Assembly: GCF_002159535.1 (NCBI RefSeq)
Contig: NZ_NFIU01000010.1
Location: 1 to 64,000, forward strand
DNA: 64,000 nucleotides
Origin: Olsenella sp. An290
GTDB taxonomy: Bacteria; Actinomycetota; Coriobacteriia; Coriobacteriales; Atopobiaceae
Reading direction: 5' to 3'
How positions within the stretch are numbered: the stretch's first letter is position 1; each line of letters starts with the position of its first letter. Both the position numbers and the translations under genes were made by a program. Shown one piece after another: positions 16,160 through 24,112 of this stretch. Under the pieces are notes generated by a model that did not search any database, was not told the DNA's origin, and saw only the letters and a program-made list of their open reading frames with translations.

Positions 16160-16645
16160 CTAGGCCTCGATCTTCTCGCCGCAGTGCGGGCAGCGGGTGG
16201 CGCCGGCCTTGACCTCCTCGAGGCAGTACGGGCAGTGCGGCGCGGCGGCCTCCTCTGCAGCCTCCTCGGCGGCGACCTTCTTGGCCACGGCGTCCATGCG
16301 CTCGCGCATGGTGTTGAGCGCCTTGACCATGCAGAAGACCACGAAGGCAATGATCAGGAAGTTGATAATGGCGCCAATGAACGTGCCGAGGTCAATGTAC
16401 TCGGGAGCGGCCTCGGTGCCGGGGACCATCCACTTGAGGCCGGCGATGACGTTGCCGGCCTGGTCTGCCGCGCCGCCGGTGGCGGAGCTGGTGATGGCGG
16501 TGATGGCGTGGATGCCGGGGGTGATCAGGTTGGTCACGAGCGAGTTCACGATCGCGGTGAACGCGCCGCCGACGATGATGCCGACGGCCATGTCCATCAC
16601 GTTGCCGCGGGCGATGAACTCCTTGAACTCATCAACGATCTTCAT
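16160..16645 (-). CDS. mscL: Large-conductance mechanosensitive channel with C-terminal zinc ribbon
   Basis: 161 residues. Residues 1-100 match MscL: the amphipathic N-helix (FKEFIARGNVMDMAVG), the first membrane helix with its GIIVGGAFTAIV pore-lining stretch, a variable loop and the second helix (about 85-110). After the cytoplasmic helix comes a CPYC-x10-CPHC zinc ribbon (about 133-155), which the classic MscL lacks. The channel opens on hypo-osmotic shock to release solutes. The ribbon is an added cytoplasmic domain whose role (assembly or partner binding) is unknown. Start at 16645 gives the canonical MKIVDEF N-terminus. Confidence 0.93.
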   Translation of the reverse strand: MKIVDEFKEFIARGNVMDMAVGIIVGGAFTAIVNSLVTNLITPGIHAITAITSSATGGAADQAGNVIAGLKWMVPGTEAAPEYIDLGTFIGAIINFLIIAFVVFCMVKALNTMRERMDAVAKKVAAEEAAEEAAAPHCPYCLEEVKAGATRCPHCGEKIEA

Positions 16646-16708
16646 GGACGGGCCTTTCTGCCTTGCCTGCAAAACCCAGCAATCATATCAGGGCGACGTA
16701 GCGTTGCC

Positions 16709-17182
16709 TCAAACGCCAGATGAGGCCCAGCCAAGCTCGTCGGTGTCAAGCAGCACGGTGAAGGGCCCGTGGTTCACCAGGCTCACGCGCATGTGCGCGC
16801 CAAAGACCCCGCGACCCACGCGCTCGGCTCCCAGCTCGGCCTCCGCGAGCTCGCAGAACCGCACGTAGAGGCGCTCGGCGAGCTCGGGCCGCGCGGCGCC
16901 GGTGAAGGAGGGCCGGTTGCCGCGCCGGGCGTCGGCATAGAGCGTGAACTGGCTCACCACGAGCACGTCGCCGCCGGTGTCCACGAGCGAGCGGTTGGTC
17001 CTGCCCTCCTCGTCCTCGCAGATGCGCAGGGCGGAGACCTTGCGCCAGAGCCGCTCGGTCAGCGCCTCGTCGTCGGTGGGCGCCACGCCGAGCAGGATGA
17101 GGTAGCCCTCGCCGCAGCTGCCCACCACGGAGCCCTCCACCTCGACCTGCGCGCGCTCAACGCGCTGAATCAGTGCCCTCAT
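16709..17182 (-). CDS. dtd: D-aminoacyl-tRNA deacylase
   Basis: 157 residues, close to the usual 145-155. It starts MRALIQRVERAQV, has the SQFTLYAD active-site motif near 77-84 and the NHGPFTV motif near 136, which together form the Gly-cisPro-type D-chiral pocket. The enzyme frees tRNA from mischarged D-amino acids and glycine-tRNA(Ala). It stands upstream of mscL on the same strand, but the 60-base gap suggests independent function. Confidence 0.94.
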   Translation of the reverse strand: MRALIQRVERAQVEVEGSVVGSCGEGYLILLGVAPTDDEALTERLWRKVSALRICEDEEGRTNRSLVDTGGDVLVVSQFTLYADARRGNRPSFTGAARPELAERLYVRFCELAEAELGAERVGRGVFGAHMRVSLVNHGPFTVLLDTDELGWASSGV

Positions 17183-17244
17183 GCGCCCCTCCCGTCGTCT
17201 CCTCTAACCTGTCCCGTTTTCTCTGAGAGAAAAAACACGTCCCC

Positions 17245-17279
17245 AAATTACCCCCAAATTACCAAATTACACAAATTAC
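17245..17279. repeat. Four AAATTAC direct repeats
   Basis: AAATTAC occurs at 17245, 17256, 17264 and 17273, separated by C-rich linkers, the last overlapping the stop codon of the M32 gene. Just beyond is a T/A palindrome (TTTTCTCTGAGAGAAAA) that may act as the terminator of that gene. Confidence 0.6.
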
Positions 17280-18820
17280 AGGCGATAGAGGGCGGAGAAC
17301 TTCTCGGTGAGGTAGTCGGTGTAGTAGACGGGGGAGAACGGCTCGCCGCACGCGGCCTCGATGAGCTCGCCGGAGTCCTTGGCGCGACCCCAGCGCCAGA
17401 TGTGCTCGCACAGCCACGCGCGCACGGGGGCGAGCTCCCCCGCCGCGCACGCCCCGTCAACGTCCACGCCGTCGCGCACCATGGCAACCTTGAGCTGGGA
17501 GCCAAAGGCCGAGCCAAGCGCGTAGGTGGGGAAGTAGCCGAAGGAGCCGCCGGACCAGTGCACGTCTTGGAGCGCGCCGAGGGTGTGGTTGGGCACGGTG
17601 ACGCCGAGGTAGTCGCGGTACTTCTGGGCCCAGAGGCCGGGGACGTCGGCCGCGGTGGCCTCGCCCGCAAAGAGCAGCTGCTCGATCTCGTAGCGCACGA
17701 GGATGTGGAGCGGGTAGGTGAGCTCGTCGGCCTCCGTCCGCACGAGCCCGGGCTCGACGCAGTTCTCGGCGCCGTAGAGCTGGTGGGCGGTTACGCGGCC
17801 AAACTGGCCGGGGAAGTGGCGGCGCAGCTGGGCCAGGAGCGGCTCGGCAAAGGCCTCCGAGCGTCCCACGATGTTCTCGAAGAAGCGCGACTGCGCCTCG
17901 TGCATGCCCATCGAGGTGCCCCCGGCAAGCGAGGTGCCCGCGTAGGCCGCGTCGACGTTCTGCTCGTAGAGGGCGTGGCCGCCCTCGTGCAGGATGGAGA
18001 AGACGTTGGAGAGCACGTTGTCGGCGTAGGCGTGCCCGGTCACCACGACAAAGTCGCGCGAGATGCCCGAGGTGAACGGGTGCTCGGCGCGCCCGATCCA
18101 GAGCGCGCCCTCGTCGAGCCCCTCGAGCCGCGCGAGGTCCGCGGCCAGGCGCCACTGGCGCTCCTCGTCAAAGGTTCCCGCCACGCAGTCGCGGCTCGGC
18201 TTGCGCCGGCTGGCCATGCAGTCGGCCAAAAGCGGGACCACGCACTCCTTCACGTGCGAGAAGAACCGGTCGTAGAAGGCGCGGTCCGTCCCCCACTCGA
18301 ACTCGTTGAGCCAGACGTCGTAGGGGTCCTTCTCGGCGTTCTTGTACCCGGCCATGCGGCGCATGGCCTCGACGATGCGGTCCACGTAGGGCGCGAAGCT
18401 CTCCCAGTCGCCGGCGGCCTTGGCGCGGTGCCAGACGTCCTCGGCCTCGACGGTGAGGAGGCTGAAGGCGGCCTGCTCCTCGGCGGGCACGTCAAGCAGC
18501 GACGCCCGGTCGCGCCGGAGCACGCGGATCTGCGCGAGGCGCTGCTCGCCCACGAGCTCGGGCTCCTTCTCGAGCCGGTCGAGGAGGGGGCCGACGGCCG
18601 GGTCGCAGAGCGTGCGCACGGAGAGCTCCTGCAGGCAGGAGAGCGCCTTGCCGCGCTGGGCGGTGGCCTTGGGCGGGTCGATCACGGAGCCGAGCGACCC
18701 CACCTCGCCCGAGGCATAGGAGAGCGAGAAGAGCGTGCGCTCGAGCGCGTCGAGCGCCTCCATGTCCGCGCGGGGGTTGGCGAGCGCGGCGTTGAGCGTC
18801 GTTTCCGGGGTGTCTGCCAT
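17276..18820 (-). CDS. M32-family metallocarboxypeptidase
   Basis: 514 residues, the family's usual length (about 500). The zinc site H278-E-G-G-H282 (HExxH) lies in ILHEGGHALYEQN, and the downstream glutamate ligand region MHEAQSRFFENIVGRS is present, as is the C-terminal YFPTYALG signature. It removes C-terminal residues from peptides in the cytoplasm. The ATG follows AGGAGG. The gene lies between dtd and a divergent ROK kinase; no operon partner is clear. Confidence 0.93.
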   Translation of the reverse strand: MADTPETTLNAALANPRADMEALDALERTLFSLSYASGEVGSLGSVIDPPKATAQRGKALSCLQELSVRTLCDPAVGPLLDRLEKEPELVGEQRLAQIRVLRRDRASLLDVPAEEQAAFSLLTVEAEDVWHRAKAAGDWESFAPYVDRIVEAMRRMAGYKNAEKDPYDVWLNEFEWGTDRAFYDRFFSHVKECVVPLLADCMASRRKPSRDCVAGTFDEERQWRLAADLARLEGLDEGALWIGRAEHPFTSGISRDFVVVTGHAYADNVLSNVFSILHEGGHALYEQNVDAAYAGTSLAGGTSMGMHEAQSRFFENIVGRSEAFAEPLLAQLRRHFPGQFGRVTAHQLYGAENCVEPGLVRTEADELTYPLHILVRYEIEQLLFAGEATAADVPGLWAQKYRDYLGVTVPNHTLGALQDVHWSGGSFGYFPTYALGSAFGSQLKVAMVRDGVDVDGACAAGELAPVRAWLCEHIWRWGRAKDSGELIEAACGEPFSPVYYTDYLTEKFSALYRL

Positions 18821-19084
18821 GGCTCCTCCTTCGTCGGGCGCGCGGGGTTCGCGCGGCGGGTTCTCCCAAAAGTGTACCCGTCCGACCGGCTGGGGCCCCA
18901 GACCCGCATTCTGCGCCTAAAACGCCCACAGCTCGCCTGCGGAAACGTATCATCGGAGCATGACAGGTTCAGGCTCGCCCGAGGTGCGCGCCGCGCGCGG
19001 GGCGCAGGCGGCGCGTGTGCGGTACGCGCGCGGCGTACACGCGTGGTGCGCACCCAAGGCGCGAGGGCACGAAGGAGGCTTCTC

Positions 19085-20038
19085 ATGGACATGGTTCTGG
19101 GTATCGACGTTGGCGGGACGAGCATCAAGGCAGGGCTGTTCACGCCCGAGGGCGAACTCCTCGAGGAGCGCAAGATCCCCACGCCCGCGCTCGTCAGCGA
19201 GGCTGCCTACGCCACGGTGACCGGGGGCATCGCCCGGATCCTTGCGGCGCACGACGCCGTGCCGGAGGACGTCATCGCGTGCGGCCTGGACATCCCGGGC
19301 CCCGTGGCCGATGACGGCACGGTGGGCTTCCTGCCCAACATCCAGCTCGACCCCGAGGGCCTCGTGAGCGCGGTCAGCTCGGTCTTCCCGCGCGCGACGG
19401 TGGCCTTTGTCAACGACGCCAACGCGGCCGCCCTCGGCGAGATGTGGGCGGGCGTGGCCACCGAGGTCTCGAGCTACGTGCTCATCGCGCTGGGGACGGG
19501 CGTGGGCGGCGGCGTCGTCGCCAACGGCAAGCTGGTGGCGGGCGCCTTTGGCGCGGGCGGCGAGATCGGCCACATCACCGTGAACCGCGAGGAGCCGCTC
19601 ACCTGCGGCTGCGGGCGGCACGGCTGCCTCGAGCAGTACGCCTCCGCCAAGGGCATCGTGCGCCTCTACCTTGACGAGTGCGCGCGCCGCGGCGTCACCC
19701 CCGTCGAGGTCGAGCACGCCACCGACACCCTCTCCGTCTTCCGCGCGCTCGCGGGCGGCGACGAGTGCGCGCGCATCGCCGTTCAGCAGATGTGCGACTA
19801 CCTTGCCCAGGCGATGGCCCAGATCTCCTGCGTGGTCGACCCGGCCATGTACCTCATCGGCGGCGGCGTGGCCGGCGCGTTTGCGACCTTCGCGCCGGAG
19901 CTGCGCGAGCGCTTCTCCGCCTATGCGCTTCCCACCTGCAAGGACGTGAGGATCGAGGCCGCGAGCCTCGGCAACCGGGCGGCCATGTACGGCTGTGCGT
20001 ACGAGGCGCTTCGCCTGCGCGGGGAGAGCGTCGGCTAG
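19085..20038 (+). CDS. glk: ROK-family sugar kinase, probable glucokinase
   Basis: 317 residues. The ATP-binding motif GIDVGGTSIKAG is at 6-17, FVNDANAAALGE carries the sugar-binding catalytic Asp, IALGTGVGGG is the second phosphate loop, and GEIGH followed by CGCGRHGCLEQ (C174, C176, C181) is the ROK zinc site. It phosphorylates glucose or a related hexose at C6. AAGGAGG lies six bases before ATG 19085; ATG 19091 is an alternative. It reads toward the EIIA gene 100 bases downstream and may share its transcript. Confidence 0.9.
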   Translation: MDMVLGIDVGGTSIKAGLFTPEGELLEERKIPTPALVSEAAYATVTGGIARILAAHDAVPEDVIACGLDIPGPVADDGTVGFLPNIQLDPEGLVSAVSSVFPRATVAFVNDANAAALGEMWAGVATEVSSYVLIALGTGVGGGVVANGKLVAGAFGAGGEIGHITVNREEPLTCGCGRHGCLEQYASAKGIVRLYLDECARRGVTPVEVEHATDTLSVFRALAGGDECARIAVQQMCDYLAQAMAQISCVVDPAMYLIGGGVAGAFATFAPELRERFSAYALPTCKDVRIEAASLGNRAAMYGCAYEALRLRGESVG

Positions 20039-20137
20039 GGGCCGTCGGTGGTATCCTGTTCCTGAAAGTCCGACGCTCCCGCGGGGCACGGCGCCTCGCG
20101 AGGCCGCGGCGAAGAGGCCGCAGAGTAAGGAGTCATC

Positions 20138-20599
20138 ATGAGCGCGTTCGTCTCCGAGTCCAACGTCATGCTCGAGTGCCCGGCCACCACGGTCGACGAG
20201 GCCCTCGCCGCCCTTGCGGAGAAGGCCGTCTCGGCGGGGTTCGCCGACGATGCCGCCGCTCTCGTCGACGCCTTCAAGGCGCGCGAGGCCGAGGGCACCA
20301 CGGGCCTCATGGGCGGCTTCGCCATCCCGCACGCCAAGTCGGACGCCATCCGTGAGGCGGGCGTCCTCGTGGCGCGCTTCCCGGCGGGCGTGAGCTGGTC
20401 CTCCATGGACGGCAAGCCCATCACCTGCGCCATCGCGCTGCTCACTCCCGCCTCCCAGGCCGGGACCACGCACCTCCAGCTGCTCTCGCGCGTCGCGGTC
20501 ATGCTCATGGACGAGTCCGTCCGCGACCAGCTCTCCGCGGCCTCCGACGCCGCAGAGATCGCGCGGCTCCTCAACGAGGCGCTCGAGAAGAACGCCTAG
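20138..20599 (+). CDS. PTS EIIA component, fructose/mannitol type
   Basis: 153 residues, a stand-alone PTS_EIIA_2 domain. The phosphorylated histidine is H65 in GFAIPHAKS. Such proteins pass phosphate from HPr to a separate IIB of the fructose, mannitol or galactitol class. No IIB or IIC of that class is in the window, so its partner must be elsewhere, or it is regulatory. TAAGGAG lies upstream of the ATG. The nearby GatY/Fba-like aldolase and DeoR regulator would fit a ketose or galactitol pathway, but that is inference. Confidence 0.88.
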   Translation: MSAFVSESNVMLECPATTVDEALAALAEKAVSAGFADDAAALVDAFKAREAEGTTGLMGGFAIPHAKSDAIREAGVLVARFPAGVSWSSMDGKPITCAIALLTPASQAGTTHLQLLSRVAVMLMDESVRDQLSAASDAAEIARLLNEALEKNA

Positions 20600-20629
20600 C
20601 GGCCGAGCGGCCACATGCCCGCACGTCCC

Positions 20630-20659
20630 GGGGCCCGGCGCGCCGACGCGCCGGGCCCC
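20630..20659. other. 13-bp GC hairpin after EIIA gene
   Basis: Perfect arms GGGGCCCGGCGCG and CGCGCCGGGCCCC around the four-base loop CCGA. No T-run; it may end or stabilise the EIIA transcript. Confidence 0.6.
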
Positions 20660-20703
20660 TCGCGTGAGCGCGTGGGTGCGTGGCCGGCGGGCCGCGCGCT
20701 TGC

Positions 20704-20782
20704 GATTAACGCACATAATCTGCTTTCGTTTCACATATCCGCAGGTTGCCATTACGGAAAAGTCAGATTTTGTGCGTTAATC
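20704..20782. repeat. Inverted-repeat element with GATTAACGCACA ends
   Basis: Arms 20704-20722 and 20764-20782 (GATTAACGCACAtAATCTG) match in 18 of 19 positions in opposite orientation around a 41-bp centre. The segment is clearly more AT-rich than its surroundings. It looks like a small non-autonomous insertion or a foreign regulatory element. Confidence 0.75.
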
Positions 20783-20890
20783 AGGGGTCCGGCCGAGAAG
20801 AACCCCCGCCGCCAGCGGTTCCCGCCCGTGCCCCGGCGCCCCTCTCTCCCGCCGCGCCCGTCCGGCCCGCCCGGCACGCCCGCCGGCCAC

Positions 20891-20920
20891 AAAAAAGGGC
20901 CCCGCGCAGCCGCGGGGCCC
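20891..20920 (-). terminator. Rho-independent terminator of the aldolase gene
   Basis: Ten-bp perfect stem GGGCCCCGCG/CGCGGGGCCC with a four-base loop, followed on the minus strand by six T. It lies 20 bases after the aldolase stop. Confidence 0.92.
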
Positions 20921-20940
20921 ATGCACGATGCGAGCTCAGG

Positions 20941-21792
20941 CTACGCGCGGCCCACAGAACCGAGGTTCTCCATGCGGATCTTGACAATCTTGGTGATCTC
21001 GGCCATGCCCGGCTTGGCCGGCTTCTTGGGATCGAAGGCGCCGGGGTTCTCGGCCATGTAGCCCATGAAGCCGCGCATGTAGGCCTGACGCAGCTCGGTG
21101 GCGTAGTTGACCTTGCAGATGCCGTTCTTGACGGCCTCGGCGACCTGCTCGTCGGGCACGCCGGAGGTGCCGTGGAGCACGAGCGGCACGTCGACGGCGG
21201 CGCGGATGGCCTTCACGACCTCCTGCTCGATGTGCGGGGTCTCAGTGTAGACGCCGTGCGCGGTGCCCACGCCAATGGCGAGCGACGTGCAGCCGGTGCG
21301 CTCGACGAACTCGCGGGCCTCGTCGGGGTCGGTGTAGGGGTTCTCGCCCTCGACCGCCGGGCCGTCGTCCTCCTTGCCGCCGACCTTGCCGAGCTCGGCC
21401 TCGACGGGCACGCCCATGGCGCGGCCGGCGTCGGCGACGAGCTTGGTGAGGGCGATGTTGTCCTCGAAGGTCTCGTGGGAGCCGTCGATCATGACGGAGG
21501 TGTAGCCCGTGCGCAGGGCCTGCATGCAGCGGTCATAGCCGTCGCCGTGGTCGAGGTGCAGGGCCACCGGCACGCTCGCGCGCTCGGCCGCAGCCTTGAC
21601 CATGCCGTAGAAGTAGTCCAGGCCGGCAAACTTCACGGTGCCGGGCGTGGTCTGCATGATCACCGGGGACTTGGTCTCCTCGGCGGCCGCGAGCACGGCC
21701 ATGACGAACTCGAGGCTCTCGATGTTGAAGGCGCCGACCGCATAGTGGTTGGCCTGGGCGTCAAGAAGCATTTCCTTCGTGGTGACGAGCAT
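20941..21792 (-). CDS. fba: Class II aldolase (fructose- or tagatose-bisphosphate type)
   Basis: 283 residues. The zinc/catalytic motif HLDHGD (H79, D81, H82) and the later GVGTAHGVY and LHGTSGV phosphate-binding motifs identify a zinc-dependent class II aldolase that splits a ketohexose-1,6-bisphosphate into dihydroxyacetone phosphate and glyceraldehyde-3-phosphate. The length and sequence are near the GatY/KbaY-like subgroup, so tagatose-1,6-bisphosphate is possible, but glycolytic Fba in many Gram-positives looks the same. GGAAGGGAG precedes the ATG. It is divergent from a DeoR-type regulator. Confidence 0.9.
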   Translation of the reverse strand: MLVTTKEMLLDAQANHYAVGAFNIESLEFVMAVLAAAEETKSPVIMQTTPGTVKFAGLDYFYGMVKAAAERASVPVALHLDHGDGYDRCMQALRTGYTSVMIDGSHETFEDNIALTKLVADAGRAMGVPVEAELGKVGGKEDDGPAVEGENPYTDPDEAREFVERTGCTSLAIGVGTAHGVYTETPHIEQEVVKAIRAAVDVPLVLHGTSGVPDEQVAEAVKNGICKVNYATELRQAYMRGFMGYMAENPGAFDPKKPAKPGMAEITKIVKIRMENLGSVGRA

Positions 21793-22143
21793 CTGCTCTC
21801 CCTTCCACACGCCGACAGGCCCGGTGCCTCTCGGCTCAAACCGCATGTCAGGCCCTATTGTACGAGCGTTTGCGGCTCCGTGCGCGCGTGAGCGGCGGCA
21901 GGCGGCGGTCTGCCGGGCGCAGAAGGAAAGGAAGCGCAGGCCGTTTTCCCCGACGGGCCGCGCGTGAGTGCCCTCGGCGAGGGAGAGCGCCGGGCGCGAC
22001 GTTACGATTTGCCAAAACGCAAGAAAAGACGCTGTGATATTTTGTCTAAAAGGAAAGAAAAGACAACACAATTCGTGCACAACTCCTGCGGAGCGTGGAA
22101 AAGTGACAGTCCCCTTTCCACGCACAAGAAGAACGGAGGCCCG
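21793..22143. promoter_or_regulatory. Divergent promoter region between aldolase and DeoR genes
   Basis: An AT-rich patch (22000-22080) in otherwise GC-rich DNA contains a 10-bp direct repeat AAGAAAAGAC at 22021 and 22055 and an inverted TTTTGTCT between them, a candidate DeoR-type operator. A GGGGACAG palindrome (22093-22123) lies between it and the DeoR ribosome binding site. Exact promoter boxes are uncertain. Confidence 0.55.
22093..22123. repeat. GGGGACAG-type palindrome
   Basis: A 31-bp palindrome GCGTGGAAAAGTGACAGTCCC followed by CTTTCCACGC, in the leader of the DeoR gene. Third copy of the short TGGAAAA form. Confidence 0.8.
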
Positions 22144-22935
22144 ATGGACGCGACCTCACCGGAGGAACGGCGCGCCGCCATCCTTGACATGCTCGACCGG
22201 GCGACGTCCGTGCAGGTCACGCAGCTTGCCGACGCCTTTGGCGTGAGCCGCGTCACCGTGCGCGGCGACCTCGACGCCCTGGCCCGCGACGGCAAGCTCC
22301 GCCGCACCCACGGCGGCGCCGTGTCGCTCTCCAAGACGCTCACGGTGTCCGTCCAGGACCGGCGCGTCAACGTGAACGCCGAGGCCAAGCGCGCCATCGC
22401 ACGACTTGCGGCCCCGCTTGTGGAGGACGGGGACGCCGTGCTCGTGGACTCGGGCACGACGGCCCTCGAGCTCGTTCGCGCCATCTCGGGGCGGCGCGGG
22501 GTCACCGTGGTCACGGACGACTTCACGATCGCCGACTACGTGGACCGCTCGGCACCCTCGCTCGACGTCATCATGCTGGGCGGGAGCCTTCGCAAGGGGC
22601 ATCGCTACACGGCGGGCCCGCTCGCCCTGCGCACGCTCGAGCAGCTGCACCCGGACAAGGCCTTCGTCACGCCCACCTCCTACGTGCCCGGGCGCGGCCT
22701 CATGACCAACAACCAGGACATGGCCGAGCTCAAGCGTGCTTTTCTGGGGTGCGCGACAAGGGCCTACGTGCTCATGGACCGGAGCAAGGTGGGCGCGCCG
22801 GGACTCCTCTGGTTTGGCACGCTCGCGGAGGTCGAGGCGGTTATCATGGACGCGGACCCGGAGGGGCTCGTGGGCGCGGACGCGTCCGAGCTTGGGTGCC
22901 ACGTCATCTGCGGCATGGGGGAGGGGACGGCATGA
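22144..22935 (+). CDS. DeoR/GlpR-family transcriptional regulator
   Basis: 263 residues. The N-terminal DeoR helix-turn-helix (about 6-58; ILDMLDRATSVQVTQLADAFGVSRVTVR) is followed by the phosphosugar-sensing domain (about 75-245) with DSGTTALEL and later LMDRSKVG. These repressors sense a phosphorylated sugar intermediate. It is co-transcribed with the HAD phosphatase (ATGA overlap) and divergent from the class II aldolase, so it probably controls sugar-phosphate use here. GGAGG precedes ATG 22144. Confidence 0.9.
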   Translation: MDATSPEERRAAILDMLDRATSVQVTQLADAFGVSRVTVRGDLDALARDGKLRRTHGGAVSLSKTLTVSVQDRRVNVNAEAKRAIARLAAPLVEDGDAVLVDSGTTALELVRAISGRRGVTVVTDDFTIADYVDRSAPSLDVIMLGGSLRKGHRYTAGPLALRTLEQLHPDKAFVTPTSYVPGRGLMTNNQDMAELKRAFLGCATRAYVLMDRSKVGAPGLLWFGTLAEVEAVIMDADPEGLVGADASELGCHVICGMGEGTA

Positions 22936-23753
22936 GCGCGCCGGTACGGCTCATCCTCACGGACATCGACGGCACCATCCTGTCGCGCGGCCAGCGTCGG
23001 GTCTCCGAGCGCACCGTGGCGGCGTTTCACGCGGCGCTCGATGCGGGCATCTACGTGGGTCCCGCAAGCGGCCGCGGCTACCCGTGGATTCCGGAGTTCT
23101 TTGGCGGGGACGCGGCGTGCTGCGCCACGGCGCTCGCGACCAACGGCATGCAGGTCTATCTGGGTGGCGAGTGCGTGCTCGAGCGCACGCTCGATCCGGG
23201 CGCCCTCGAGCGCCTGCGCGCCATCGTGGCGGGCACGCCGGGCGCGGGCCTGGTCTGCTTTGACGACGCGACGCCGCTGCTCGTCGAGGGCTCGCTCGAC
23301 GTGCTCGCCGCGCACTTCCCGGCCTACGCCGAGCGCTGCCGCGTGACGCGCGAGCTTCCCGACTTTCCCGTGGTGAAGGCCAACGTCTTCACGGGCGCGG
23401 GGGAGGCGGCCGCGGCCGAGCTCGTTGCGCGCCTCAACGCCGAGGTGCCCGAGCTCGACGTGGACCGCGCGATGCCCACCTACTCCAACATCATGCCGCA
23501 TGCCTGGAACAAGGGCGCCGCGGTGAGGTGGGTGGCCGAGCGCCTGGGCGTGGGGCTTGACGAGGTCGTGGTCTTTGGTGATGCCGACAACGACCTGCCC
23601 ATGTTCTCAGCGGCGTGGCACGCGGTGGCAGTTGAGGGCGCCACGCCCGAGGCGGCCGCCGCCGCGCGCTGGCACGTCGGCGCCTGCGAGGACGACGCCG
23701 TCGCCGCCGCGATCGAGACCCTTGCGTCGGGCGGATGGCCGTTCGACCACTAG
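22932..23753 (+). CDS. HAD-superfamily (Cof-type) sugar phosphatase
   Basis: 273 residues. Motif I is LTDIDGTIL near the N-terminus, motif II-like PASGR follows, motif III lysine is in WNKGAA and motif IV is VFGDADNDLPMF; the cap inserted between them is the C2 type of Cof proteins. These enzymes dephosphorylate sugar phosphates or flavin/pyridoxal phosphates. The ATG overlaps the stop of the DeoR gene by four bases, so the two are translationally coupled, and a role in removing sugar-phosphate inducer or stress is plausible. Confidence 0.9.
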   Translation: MSAPVRLILTDIDGTILSRGQRRVSERTVAAFHAALDAGIYVGPASGRGYPWIPEFFGGDAACCATALATNGMQVYLGGECVLERTLDPGALERLRAIVAGTPGAGLVCFDDATPLLVEGSLDVLAAHFPAYAERCRVTRELPDFPVVKANVFTGAGEAAAAELVARLNAEVPELDVDRAMPTYSNIMPHAWNKGAAVRWVAERLGVGLDEVVVFGDADNDLPMFSAAWHAVAVEGATPEAAAAARWHVGACEDDAVAAAIETLASGGWPFDH

Positions 23754-24111
23754 CCCGCGCGTCCCGCGGCGCGGCAGGCACGCCCGCGCGGCGGAGCTGC
23801 CCGGCTTCCTCGGGCGCCATTGCCAGCGCTCGGCCCGCGGGTGCCGCGCGGGGCCGCTCTTTTGCCGCCACTATGAACTGTTGGGTACTTTTTCGGGCAC
23901 CTCTTAAGTACTGCCTGGGAGGTGTCATTTCTCTACCTGCTCAAACAGAGCCCTAAAAAAGTTGGGTACTCGCGGATGCCGCAAAAAAGTGCACAACACT
24001 CGTCCGGGTAGCCTTCGGGGGCGGTCGCGGCGCCCGATTCGGCCCCGGAGGCCCGACGGTTCGGCCGCCGGCCCGTGCGTCACCCGGCGCGGCCGGGTCT
24101 ATACTGTCCCC
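23754..24111. other. Gene-free stretch dominated by a 126-bp dispersed repeat
   Basis: Contains the repeat at 23877-24002 and the putative promoter of the response regulator (TATACT at 24100-24105). No gene. Confidence 0.7.
23877..24002 (+). repeat. MITE-like dispersed element, copy A
   Basis: About 126 bp; one end reads GTTGGGTACTTTTTCGGGC and the other GCCGCAAAAAAGTGCACAAC, imperfect terminal inverted repeats. An internal block (AAGTACTGCCT ... TCTACCTGC ... GTTGGGTACTCGC) is shared with copy B at 47591-47720, in opposite orientation. No coding capacity. Confidence 0.85.
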
Positions 24112-24112
24112 A
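24100..24112 (+). promoter_or_regulatory. -10 box placed for a leaderless transcript
   Basis: TATACT at 24100-24105 ends six bases before the ATG at 24112, so transcription would begin at or next to the start codon. No Shine-Dalgarno sequence is seen. No clear -35 box. Confidence 0.5.

Larger units (their letters stand above)
20600..20940. other. Gene-free stretch with two hairpins, an inverted-repeat element and a terminator
   Basis: Between the EIIA gene and the convergent aldolase lie a GC hairpin (20630-20659), a 79-bp inverted-repeat element (20704-20782), a GC-rich low-complexity patch and the aldolase terminator (20891-20920). No gene. Confidence 0.7.

Noticed and set aside
16769-20038. 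Long plus-strand frame running across dtd and the M32 gene into the ROK kinase
   Set aside because: Only its end (from 19085) has protein motifs and a ribosome binding site; the earlier part is antisense to two real genes.
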